DNA of 8,978 nucleotides from JAYGED01 sp046582565 (lineage in GTDB: Bacteria > Pseudomonadota > Alphaproteobacteria > JAAXGF01). Location: the NCBI GenBank assembly GCA_046582565.1, contig JAYGED010000214.1, forward strand, positions 1-8,978, written 5' to 3'. Made by a program: the position numbers and the translations under genes. Numbering within the stretch: the first letter of the stretch is position 1; each line of letters starts with the position of its first letter. This document shows positions 1 to 6,211 of the stretch, one piece after another. The notes beneath the pieces were generated by a model. The model saw only the letters and a program-made list of their open reading frames with translations. It did no database searches and was not told where the DNA came from.

Positions 1-1277
1 TGGAGGCCGCCGGCATTCCGATCATCGGCACCAGCCCCGACGCCATCGACCTGGCCGAGGACCGCGAGCGCTTCCAGAAGCTGCTGGCCAGGCTGGGTCT
101 GCGTCAGCCGGAGAACGGCACCTGCAGCTCGGTCGCCGAAGCCGAGGTGATCGCCGCGCGGATCGGCTATCCGCTGGTGGTGCGGCCCTCCTATGTGCTC
201 GGCGGGCGCGCCATGGAGATCGTCCATGACCACGAGGCGCTGGTCAAATATGTCTCGGTCGCCCTCGCCCTGGCGGGCGAAAACCCGGTGCTGATCGACG
301 ACTATCTCGATGACGCCATCGAACTCGACGTCGATGCGGTGGCCGACGGCGAGGACGTCTTCGTGGCTGGCATCCTGGAGCATATCGAGGAAGCCGGCGT
401 ACATTCCGGCGACTCGGCCTGTTCCCTGCCGCCCTATAGTCTGGGCCGCGACATCCTCGATGAGGTCAACCTCCAGGCCGACGCCCTGGCGCGCGGGCTC
501 GGCGTGATCGGGCTGATGAATGTGCAGTTCGCCGTCAAGGGGAGCGATATCTATGTGCTGGAGGTCAATCCCCGCGCCAGCCGCACGGTGCCCTTCGTCG
601 CCAAGACCATCGGTGTTCCCATCGCCAAGATCGCGGCGCGGGTCATGGCCGGCGAGAAAATTGCGGATTTCGATACCGAGGTTCATTACTACGACCATAT
701 AGCGGTCAAGGAAGCCGTATTCCCCTTCGCCCGCTTTCCCGGGGTCGATCTTATCCTTGGGCCTGAAATGAAATCGACCGGCGAGGTCATGGGGCTGGAT
801 CGGGACTTCGGCCGCGCCTTCGCCAAGTCGCAGCTCGGCAGCGGCGCGATCATGCCCGATGGCGGGCGGGTATTTATTTCGGTCAGGGACCGCGACAAGC
901 CGGCCATGGTTGAGCTTGGCAAAAAACTGATCGATCTGGGTTTCAGCCTTATGGCGACCCGTGGCACCGCTGATTACCTGGCCGGTGAAGGGCTTGCCAT
1001 CGAGGCGGTCAACAAGGTCGCCGACGGCAGTCCTCATTGCGTCGACGCCATGACGAACGGCAATATTCAGCTCGTCTTCAACACCACCGAAGGCGCTCAG
1101 GCGATTGCCGACAGCTTCAGCCTGAGGCGCGCCACCCTGGTCCATCACATCCCCTATCACACCACGGTGTCGGGCTGCCGCGCCATGGTTCAGGCGATCG
1201 CCGCCTTGGCCGCCGATAGTCTTGATGTCGCCCCCCTACAGTCCTATGGTAATTTCATGGAAAAGGCGCGTCGGTGA
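1..1277 (+). CDS. carB: Carbamoyl-phosphate synthase large subunit, C-terminal part (5' end outside window)
   Basis: CarB makes carbamoyl phosphate from bicarbonate, ATP and ammonia delivered by the CarA glutaminase, feeding pyrimidine and arginine synthesis in the cytosol. The reading frame is open from base 3, giving 424 visible residues of a family usually near 1,070-1,080, so about the last 40% is present. The second ATP-grasp half is clear: VVRPSYVLGGRAMEIV, the LDVDAVADGEDVFVAGILEH stretch, HSGDSACSLPPYSL and VLEVNPRASRTVPFVAKT. The MGS-like allosteric domain starts near GGRVFISVRDRDKP (about base 880) and includes LMATRGTADYL and HHIPYHTTVSG. The apparent ATG at 147 is internal, since homology continues upstream to the window edge. 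The gene ends at TGA 1275-1277, 30 bases before greA, a spacing that would allow cotranscription. Assignment is from recognised family motifs. Confidence 0.97.
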   Translation, partial: EAAGIPIIGTSPDAIDLAEDRERFQKLLARLGLRQPENGTCSSVAEAEVIAARIGYPLVVRPSYVLGGRAMEIVHDHEALVKYVSVALALAGENPVLIDDYLDDAIELDVDAVADGEDVFVAGILEHIEEAGVHSGDSACSLPPYSLGRDILDEVNLQADALARGLGVIGLMNVQFAVKGSDIYVLEVNPRASRTVPFVAKTIGVPIAKIAARVMAGEKIADFDTEVHYYDHIAVKEAVFPFARFPGVDLILGPEMKSTGEVMGLDRDFGRAFAKSQLGSGAIMPDGGRVFISVRDRDKPAMVELGKKLIDLGFSLMATRGTADYLAGEGLAIEAVNKVADGSPHCVDAMTNGNIQLVFNTTEGAQAIADSFSLRRATLVHHIPYHTTVSGCRAMVQAIAALAADSLDVAPLQSYGNFMEKARR

Positions 1278-1307
1278 CGGCCGGGTGAGAAATTTGGAAT
1301 TCGTGTC

Positions 1308-1781
1308 ATGGATAAAGTACCAATGACCAACCTGGGCTATGTTCAGCTCCAGGAAGAAGTCAAACAGCTAAAAAATGTAGAGCGGCCGGCGATCATCTCG
1401 GCGATTGCCACGGCGCGTGAGCATGGCGATCTCAGCGAAAATGCTGAATACCATGCCGCGAAAGAGAAGCAATCCTTCATCGAGGGCCGGGTTCGCGAGA
1501 TCGAGGACAAGATCAGCCGCGCCCAGGTCATCGACATCAAGGAACTCACCGGCGACGACATCAAGTTCGGCGCCACGGTGCTGCTCGCCGACGAGGACAC
1601 CGATGAGGAGTCGACCTTCCAGATCGTCGGCGTCGATGAATCCGACGTCACCAAAGGGCTGTTGTCGGTGACCTCGCCCCTGGCCCGCGCCCTGATCGGC
1701 AAATTCGAAGGCGACAGCGTCGACGTGCCAACGCCGAGCGGCGGTAAAAGCTATGAGGTCGTCTCGGTACGATACGGTTGA
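1308..1781 (+). CDS. greA: Transcription elongation factor GreA
   Basis: GreA binds the secondary channel of RNA polymerase and stimulates cleavage of backtracked transcripts, rescuing stalled complexes. The 157-residue product has the usual full length. The N-terminal coiled coil (about residues 1-75) carries the tip motif EHGDLSENAEYHAAKE, with acidic residues D41 and E44 at the positions known to act in GreA. The C-terminal FKBP-like domain holds FGATVLLADED and SPLARALIGKFEGD. The start MDKVPMTNLG aligns with the usual GreA start, and a weak GGA lies about 10 bases upstream. The gene follows carB by 30 bases, and its TGA overlaps the TTG start of the next gene, suggesting one transcript. 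Nothing is missing or odd in the protein. Confidence 0.97.
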   Translation: MDKVPMTNLGYVQLQEEVKQLKNVERPAIISAIATAREHGDLSENAEYHAAKEKQSFIEGRVREIEDKISRAQVIDIKELTGDDIKFGATVLLADEDTDEESTFQIVGVDESDVTKGLLSVTSPLARALIGKFEGDSVDVPTPSGGKSYEVVSVRYG

Positions 1782-2752
1782 CGGACTCTTCCGGCAAAAG
1801 CTGTTGGACTTTGAGCGACGGCAACGCCGGCAATGAAAATCCCTGTATCGGTCTCGCCGAGGCCATCGGTCTCGAACCATCGGTGAAACGCATCCAGCCA
1901 CGCCCGCCCTGGTCGTGGCTGCCGCCTGCTTTACGGTTTAACGCGCTCAATGCGGGCGGCGATGACTTGCGCGCCCCCTGGCCCGATCTGCTGATTGCCT
2001 GCGGGCGCGCTTCCGTGGCCCCCGCCATGGCCATTCGCCGGGCGGCGGCGGGGCGCTGCTTCACGGTCCAGCTTCTCGATCCACGGGTACCCACGCAGCG
2101 TTTCGATCTCGTCGCCGCGCCGCGCCACGACAACCTCCGGGGCGATAACGTCATCGCCACCCTGGGCGCTCTCAATCGTATAACCCCGGCGCGGCTGGCG
2201 GCGGCGGCGGATCAATTCGCCGCTACCGTTGAGCGCCTGCCCCACCCCCGCGTCGCTGTGCTGATCGGCGGCTCAAGCAAGCATCACCGTTTGACTGCAA
2301 CGGTCGCGGCCGATCTCGGCACTCGCCTCAACGCGCTCAACGCCGGGCTCATGGTGACGGCCTCGCGGCGCACCGGCGAGGCCAGCACACGGGCATTGCG
2401 CGCCAAGCTCGAAGACGCCACCACGGTTTTCTGGGACGCCAGTGACAAGAACCCCCATGGCGAGACCTCCCGTGGCGAGAACCCCTATTTCGGCTATCTC
2501 GCCCTGGCCGACGCCATCGTGGTGACCAGCGACTCGGTGGCCATGGCCTCGGAAGCCATCGCCACGGGCAAACCGGTTCATGTCTTCGATCTGCCCGGTG
2601 GGACGCCGAAATTAGACCGTTTTCACCACGATCTGCGTCAAGCCGGTTGCACAAGGCCCTTCAGGGGCGTAATCGAGGACTGGACATACGAGGCCCCCGA
2701 TGAGACCGCACGGGTCGCTGACGAAATACGCGCCCGCATGGCTATCGGGTGA
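1778..2752 (+). CDS. ELM1-like (DUF1022) family protein
   Basis: The 324-residue product matches bacterial proteins annotated as mitochondrial fission ELM1 family, relatives of plant ELM1. Their bacterial function is not established, and the fold is thought to be glycosyltransferase-B-like. Visible hallmarks are the N-terminal CWTLSDGNAGNENPCIGLAEA, the GGSSKHHRL loop (mid-protein), SRRTGEASTRALRAKL, and the C-terminal ENPYFGYLALADAIVVTSDS followed by SEAIATGKPVHVFDLPGG. No signal peptide or membrane segment is apparent. The start is inferred as TTG at 1778, overlapping the greA stop (TTGA); no in-frame ATG suits the conserved N-terminus and the Shine-Dalgarno is weak, so translation may be coupled to greA. 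A 74-base gap separates it from trxB. Family placement is confident; function is unknown. Confidence 0.85.
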   Translation: MTDSSGKSCWTLSDGNAGNENPCIGLAEAIGLEPSVKRIQPRPPWSWLPPALRFNALNAGGDDLRAPWPDLLIACGRASVAPAMAIRRAAAGRCFTVQLLDPRVPTQRFDLVAAPRHDNLRGDNVIATLGALNRITPARLAAAADQFAATVERLPHPRVAVLIGGSSKHHRLTATVAADLGTRLNALNAGLMVTASRRTGEASTRALRAKLEDATTVFWDASDKNPHGETSRGENPYFGYLALADAIVVTSDSVAMASEAIATGKPVHVFDLPGGTPKLDRFHHDLRQAGCTRPFRGVIEDWTYEAPDETARVADEIRARMAIG

Positions 2753-2765
2753 GTTTCATGTAGAC

Positions 2766-2809
2766 TTGCGGCCAGCGGGCGGCTTGATAATTTGCTCTTG
2801 GGTTAGAAT
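2766..2809 (+). promoter_or_regulatory. Possible sigma70-type promoter for trxB
   Basis: The 74-base gap before trxB is much more AT-rich than its neighbours. Two weak hexamer pairs are visible: TTGCGG (2766-2771) with TAATTT (2788-2793) at 16-base spacing, and TTGATA (2784-2789) with TAGAAT (2804-2809) at only 14. A GGA at 2815-2817 may serve as the ribosome site for the ATG at 2827. Judged by eye only. Confidence 0.3.
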
Positions 2810-2826
2810 TTTTTGGAATCTCCATC

Positions 2827-3795
2827 ATGACCACCACCCATCATTCCCGCGTTCTCATTATCGGTTCGGGCTCCGCAGGCTATACTGCCGCGATCTATGC
2901 GGCGCGCGCCAATCTGGCGCCGCGTCTGATCCAAGGCCTGCAACCCGGCGGGCAGCTGACGATTACCACGGAAGTCGAAAATTTCCCGGGCTTCGCCGAT
3001 GTTATCCAGGGACCCTGGCTGATGGAGCAGATGGAGGCCCAGGCGCGCCATGTGGGCACGCAGATTGTCACCGACACCATCATCGAGGTCGATCTCGCGC
3101 AACGGCCGTTTCGCGCCGCCGGCGACTCGGGCGATATCTACACCGGCGACAGCCTGATTATCTGCACCGGCGCCCAGGCGCGCTGGCTCGGCCTGGGGTC
3201 GGAGCAACGCTTCATGGGCTTCGGCGTCTCAGCCTGCGCCACCTGCGACGGCTTCTTCTTCCGAGACAAGCGGGTGATCGTGGTCGGCGGCGGCAACACC
3301 GCCGTGGAAGAGGCCATCTTTCTGACCAACTTCGCCTCTCATGTCACCCTGGTTCATCGCCGCGATGAGTTGCGCGCCGCAAAAATCCTGCAGGACCGCC
3401 TGTTCGCCAACCCCAAGATCAGCATCGCCTGGAACAGCCGGATCGACGAAATCCTCGGCGTGGAAGATCCCTTCGGGGTGACCGGCGCGCGCCTGGTTGA
3501 CAGCGCGACCGGAGCCTCCAGCGAGATTGAGGCCGACGGGGTTTTCATCGCCATCGGCCACGATCCCTCCACCGAGCTTTTCGCGGATAAGCTTGAGCGC
3601 GACGAGGACGGCTATCTGGTCACAGTGCCCGATTCGACGGCGACCGCCATCGCCGGCGTGTTTGCCGCCGGCGACGTCAAGGACAAGATCTATCGCCAGG
3701 CGGTGACCGCCGCCGGCATGGGCTGCATGGCAGCACTTGAGGCCGAGAAGTTCCTCGCCGAGCATGCAGCCACCGAGGCGGCGGCCGCCGAATAA
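2827..3795 (+). CDS. trxB: Thioredoxin-disulfide reductase
   Basis: TrxB is the cytosolic FAD enzyme that uses NADPH to reduce thioredoxin, feeding ribonucleotide reductase and disulfide repair. The 322-residue protein has the usual family length. Motifs in order: FAD dinucleotide fold IIGSGSAGYTAAIYAARA (residues 11-28), GGQLTITTEVENFPGF (41-56), redox-active CATC at C137-C140 in ACATCDG, NADPH fold VGGGNTAVEEA (153-163), the HRRDELRA phosphate-binding loop (177-184), and second FAD motif GVFAAGDVKDKIYRQAVTAA (277-296). A short alanine/glutamate tail (about residues 310-322) extends the C-terminus. The TAA at 3793-3795 is also the first element of the 17-bp repeat chain leading into lysR, so regulator and reductase are probably cotranscribed. 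All catalytic residues are present. Confidence 0.97.
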   Translation: MTTTHHSRVLIIGSGSAGYTAAIYAARANLAPRLIQGLQPGGQLTITTEVENFPGFADVIQGPWLMEQMEAQARHVGTQIVTDTIIEVDLAQRPFRAAGDSGDIYTGDSLIICTGAQARWLGLGSEQRFMGFGVSACATCDGFFFRDKRVIVVGGGNTAVEEAIFLTNFASHVTLVHRRDELRAAKILQDRLFANPKISIAWNSRIDEILGVEDPFGVTGARLVDSATGASSEIEADGVFIAIGHDPSTELFADKLERDEDGYLVTVPDSTATAIAGVFAAGDVKDKIYRQAVTAAGMGCMAALEAEKFLAEHAATEAAAAE

Positions 3796-3860
3796 TTATG
3801 GCCGGTCGTTAATCATGGCCAGAGTATAATCATGGCCGGTAATTAATTATGGATTGGGAC
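3793..3860 (+). repeat. Four 17-bp tandem units forming a stop/ATG chain between trxB and lysR
   Basis: Units start at 3793, 3810, 3827 and 3844, each beginning TAATTATGG or TAATCATGG; the first three share TAATYATGGCC. In every unit TAA is followed by two bases and then ATG (3798, 3815, 3832, 3849). The first TAA ends trxB and the last ATG starts lysR. The three middle ATGs open mini-ORFs MAGR, MARV and MAGN, each ending in the TAA of the next unit. No purine-rich Shine-Dalgarno precedes any of these ATGs. I infer that lysR translation may depend on termination-reinitiation by ribosomes leaving trxB. Confidence 0.85.
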
Positions 3861-4739
3861 AAGCTTCGCATCTTCCATGCAGTCGCCGAGGCGGGCAGCT
3901 TCACCCATGCGGGGAAGGCCCTGAACCTCAGCCAGTCGGCGGTCAGCCGCCAGATCAGCGCGCTCGAGGAAACCCTCCATGTGCCGCTGTTTCACCGCCA
4001 TGCGCGGGGCCTGATCCTCACCGAGCAGGGCGAGTTGCTCCATCGCACGGCCCAGGAAGTCTTCGCCAAGCTGTCGATGACCGAAGCCATCCTGGCCGAC
4101 AGCAAGGAGCGGCCCAAGGGCCCCCTCGTGGTGACCGCGACGGTCGGCTTCAGCACCCTGTGGCTAACCCCGCATATATCGGAATTTCTCGATCTCTATC
4201 CCGAGATATCCATGACCCTGATCTGCGAGGACCGCGAGCTCGACCTCGGCATGCGCGAGGCCGATGTCGCCATCCGCATGCGCATGCCGACCCAGCCCGA
4301 CCTGGTGCAGCGCCATCTGTTGAGCGTCCATCTCCATGCCTATGCCTCGGCCGATTACATCGAGAAATGGGGCATGCCGATGACCACCGATGAACTCGAC
4401 GATCACCGGCTGATTGTTTATTCCGACGGCCCCCTGGCGCGGGTCACCAATCCGGGCTGGCTGCTCAACAGAGGGTCGGGCAAGCAGGACAACCGGAGGC
4501 CCATCTTCAAGGTCAACAACACGCTGGGCATGTTGCGCGCGGTGGAAAGCGGCATCGGCATCGCCGCCCTGCCCGATTACATTATAAAGCCCGACTCCAA
4601 GGCGGTGCGGGTGCTGCCCGATACGGACGGGCCGTCAATCGAGACCTATTTTGTCTATCCCGAAGAGTTGCGAAATTCGAAAAGAATTGGTGTATTTCGC
4701 GATTTTCTGCTGGAAAAGGTCAAACAAACCAAGTTCTAA
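3849..4739 (+). CDS. LysR-family transcriptional regulator
   Basis: This is a 296-residue LysR-type regulator of standard length. Residues 1-60 are the winged helix-turn-helix, with WDKLRIFHAVAEAGSFTHAG, the recognition region LNLSQSAVSRQISALE and the wing GLILTEQGE. Residues about 90-290 form the effector-binding domain, seen in GPLVVTATVGFSTLWLTPHI and in VESGIGIAALPDYII. The start is fixed by an in-frame TAA at 3840-3842, so ATG 3849 is the first possible start; it has no recognisable Shine-Dalgarno. It lies 53 bases after trxB on the same strand through an unusual repeat chain, suggesting coexpression. Target genes and effector cannot be read from sequence; a role in redox or in control of nearby genes is a guess. 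The last codons are more AT-rich than the body. Confidence 0.93.
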   Translation: MDWDKLRIFHAVAEAGSFTHAGKALNLSQSAVSRQISALEETLHVPLFHRHARGLILTEQGELLHRTAQEVFAKLSMTEAILADSKERPKGPLVVTATVGFSTLWLTPHISEFLDLYPEISMTLICEDRELDLGMREADVAIRMRMPTQPDLVQRHLLSVHLHAYASADYIEKWGMPMTTDELDDHRLIVYSDGPLARVTNPGWLLNRGSGKQDNRRPIFKVNNTLGMLRAVESGIGIAALPDYIIKPDSKAVRVLPDTDGPSIETYFVYPEELRNSKRIGVFRDFLLEKVKQTKF

Positions 4740-4800
4740 AAGCAATTAAGCTAGCCATGCGCCTGACGCATAGCTGCCTTGCCTTTGTGTCACTGGAAAT

Positions 4801-4852
4801 GCTGCACTGCAATAGCTAATTATTTGTTCATGACGCGGTGCTGCATCGCAAT
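4801..4852 (+). promoter_or_regulatory. Paired TGC-rich sites resembling PhaR/AniA operators
   Basis: Two near-identical 13-mers, GCTGCACTGCAAT (4801-4813) and GCTGCATCGCAAT (4840-4852), start 39 bases apart. Both fit CTGC-N3-GCA, close to the CTGC-N3-GCAG pattern I recall for PhaR, the repressor of phasin and granule genes in alphaproteobacteria. A possible promoter, TTGTGT (4785-4790) with TGCAAT (4808-4813) at 17-base spacing, overlaps the first site; CAATAT (4849-4854) could be a second -10 overlapping the other. A palindrome TGCATGCA follows at 4854-4861. The sites sit just upstream of the small RNA. The regulator assignment is inference. Confidence 0.4.
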
Positions 4853-4860
4853 ATGCATGC

Positions 4861-5006
4861 ACCGCCCCTCACTGAATAGCCCCCTGTTCAGTGTTGATCG
4901 TTCCGGTCGCAATACCCGGAACAAGGGTCTTCGGACCCTACGTCTCCCAGACGTGAAGCCTCCCTGTTAGATTGGGCCGGAACCTTTTGGTTCCGGCCTT
5001 CTTTTC
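4861..5006 (+). ncRNA. Structured small RNA, alpha-r8/MmgR-like (5' end uncertain)
   Basis: Four consecutive hairpins precede a strong terminator: CACTGAA/TTCAGTG (4870-4893), GTTCCGG/CCGGAAC (4900-4922), AGGGTC-TTCG-GACCCT (4924-4939) with a stable UUCG tetraloop, and ACGTCT-CCC-AGACGT (4940-4954). A single-stranded stretch with CCUCCCU (4959-4965) follows, able to pair with Shine-Dalgarno sequences, then the terminator. No protein frame fits. The next gene lies on the other strand, so this is not a leader; a free trans-acting sRNA is most likely. The CCUCCCU single strand between a hairpin and the terminator, and PhaR-like sites upstream, recall the alpha-r8 family (MmgR of Sinorhizobium, reported to limit PHB and to be repressed by the PhaR homologue AniA). 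A shorter transcript starting near 4923 would be close to MmgR in length. Being an sRNA is well supported; the family is tentative. Confidence 0.6.
4975..5006 (+). terminator. Intrinsic terminator of the small RNA
   Basis: A perfect 10-bp stem, GGCCGGAACC (4975-4984) and GGTTCCGGCC (4989-4998), closes a TTTT loop and is followed by TTCTTTTC. It is the strongest terminator in the window. Its arms repeat the 7-mers of the hairpin at 4900-4922, so alternative pairing is possible. Confidence 0.9.
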
Positions 5007-5132
5007 AATAGGTTGCTTAAAAATTCATAAAATAGCGTTCCAGATTTTATGTGATAGGGGGCCAACAGGGGGCCAGTAGCGCAAGAAATTGCCCTTGGAG
5101 CACGGTTCCAAAGGCTAAGAATTCTGCGGGTT
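5007..5132. other. Non-coding stretch with short inverted and direct repeats
   Basis: No gene is recognised here. Visible structure is an 8-bp inverted repeat CATAAAAT/ATTTTATG (5026-5033 and 5044-5051, 10-base spacer) followed at once by a 9-bp direct repeat AGGGGGCCA (5056-5064 and 5067-5075, 11-base period). These could be a protein-binding site or a recombination scar. Neither is assignable. Confidence 0.3.
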
Positions 5133-5228
5133 TCAGTTGTATTGGCTGTCCGAATGGCTACCGAACCCTAGCCGCCACACTGCTGCACCATCTAGGTCGC
5201 CTTTGTCGAGCATGTCGTCGGCTTTCAT
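5133..5228 (-). pseudogene. Truncated small helical protein remnant (ADDMLDKGDLDGAAVW motif)
   Basis: On the minus strand an ATG at 5228 follows GAGG by 9 bases and an in-frame TAG, so the start looks genuine. The product is only 31 residues. Residues 1-18 carry MKADDMLDKGDLDGAAVW, which resembles the segment with a GD-x-(D/E)G-x-AVW core found in short conserved hypothetical proteins of alphaproteobacteria, where it normally continues as an amphipathic helix (RI..A..EL). Here the sequence departs after WR into LGFGSHSDSQYN and stops, suggesting a 3' truncation by deletion or insertion. From memory of the motif only; function unknown. Confidence 0.35.
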
Positions 5229-5343
5229 GGCAGCCTACCTCGGTGGAATGGGATGCGCAGAGACCAGCATTTGGCTTCCCACAGAAAATGCACTGAAAAC
5301 GCTTTGCCGCCTATGACAGGATCATAATTCATCCATCAGATAA

Positions 5344-6051
5344 TCAATGTAGCGTTGGTCCATTTCCGCAGCATTTCTTAAATTTTTTACCCGAGCCGCA
5401 AGGGCAGGGTTCGTTTCTCCCAACCTTTCTCTCTTGGCGAATAAATGTCCCTGTTTTTGGCATGTAATCTCCCCGTTGGCTGAGGAAATAGGCATGCATC
5501 TGCATAACACCCGCTGCCGAAGAAACGATGAGTTCATCGCGTTTTTTATCATCGACGGGTTCATTGAAAGGACGCATGTCTGGATCAGGATGATTTTCAT
5601 AGGCCAAAGCCATGATCGCTACCATGGGGCCTCCATGTTCATCGTCATCAAGAAGGTCGGACCAGATATCGAAGCGCACATGCGTTCCGCATATAAAGCC
5701 GTTGGCCCAATCGTTGCCGCTATATTCACCCTTCTCGTTTTCATGGACCAGCGGTAGGTAAACCTCGTCTTCATGTAATTGAGCATTCACATGGTTCCAG
5801 TGCCGGTTGACAAGTTCCATAAATCGCTGGGCCTCATCCATGCCTTCAAAAACCAGATCACCGTCTTCAGTCTCACCACCCTGAATGACCGGCATATACT
5901 CACTCGGTAAGACGAGATCTGGGCAACACGCCAGTGCAGCAAAGAACCCATCAAGAGCTTCCGTGTTTGGTATTTTCCCACCATCTTTACGGTCAAGAAT
6001 CTCATCAAGCTCCTTTAAGTCGTCATCTGTCAGTTTTGAGGAATTTTTCAT
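5344..6051 (-). CDS. YecA/UPF0149-like protein with C-terminal SEC-C zinc motif
   Basis: The 235-residue product combines a UPF0149/YecA-like domain with a C-terminal SEC-C motif. The first domain runs from about residue 10 to 195, with NTEALDGFFAALACCPDLVL, a conserved SGNDWANGFICGTHV segment and a CPD...MPV region. The SEC-C segment is RNEPCPCGSGKKFKKCCG, with zinc ligands at C216, C218, C227 and probably C228. SEC-C motifs bind zinc and occur in SecA and many small proteins that bind protein or nucleic acid; the specific role here is unknown. The start is ATG 6051, preceded by GGGAGG about 12 bases upstream, rather than the GTG at 6078. No signal peptide is seen. Its codons are markedly more AT-rich than those of the flanking genes and it stands alone, which suggests horizontal acquisition. 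A -10-like TATGAT lies on the same strand at 6111-6106. Confidence 0.85.
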   Translation of the reverse strand: MKNSSKLTDDDLKELDEILDRKDGGKIPNTEALDGFFAALACCPDLVLPSEYMPVIQGGETEDGDLVFEGMDEAQRFMELVNRHWNHVNAQLHEDEVYLPLVHENEKGEYSGNDWANGFICGTHVRFDIWSDLLDDDEHGGPMVAIMALAYENHPDPDMRPFNEPVDDKKRDELIVSSAAGVMQMHAYFLSQRGDYMPKTGTFIRQERKVGRNEPCPCGSGKKFKKCCGNGPTLH

Positions 6052-6165
6052 ATACGTGGACAGCCTCCCGCATTGCACTTGAAAGTTTTGACCCGTTCAG
6101 AGGAGATCATACCTTGGACGATGTATTAATCATTTGGTTATGATTGGTGGACTACGATAGAGTCA

Positions 6166-6194
6166 TTCAGAATATTCCCCTGTTCTCGTATAAG
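6166..6194 (+). promoter_or_regulatory. Candidate promoter for a very short + strand transcript
   Basis: TTCAGA (6166-6171) and TATAAG (6189-6194) are 17 bases apart, a reasonable sigma70-like pair. It points at the terminator at 6212-6244 with no gene between, so it would produce an RNA of only about 45 bases. Found by eye in an AT-rich stretch, so chance is possible. Confidence 0.3.
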
Positions 6195-6211
6195 AGAAGC
6201 CCCTAAGTACA

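Noticed and set aside
1368..1901. 177-codon minus-strand frame across greA and the ELM1-like gene
   Set aside because: It runs antisense to two well-supported genes and carries no recognisable motif.
2700..3368. Long + strand frame overlapping the start of trxB in another frame
   Set aside because: It is low-complexity, arginine/histidine-rich and lies inside the clear trxB coding sequence; a GC-rich shadow frame.
3229..3765. 178-codon frame antisense to trxB
   Set aside because: Explained by the GC-rich codon pattern of trxB on the other strand; no domain or ribosome site is visible.
3793..3860. LysR operator (T-N11-A boxes) rather than a translational relay
   Set aside because: The 17-bp period does not match helical spacing and the constant feature is TAA-NN-ATG; an operator role is not excluded but explains less.
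4861..5006. Riboswitch or leader attenuator for a downstream gene
   Set aside because: The next gene is on the opposite strand and the RNA ends in its own terminator, so a free sRNA fits better.
5051..5296. 81-codon + strand frame
   Set aside because: Composition is irregular, no motif is seen, and the opposite strand of the same stretch has a better small-protein signal.
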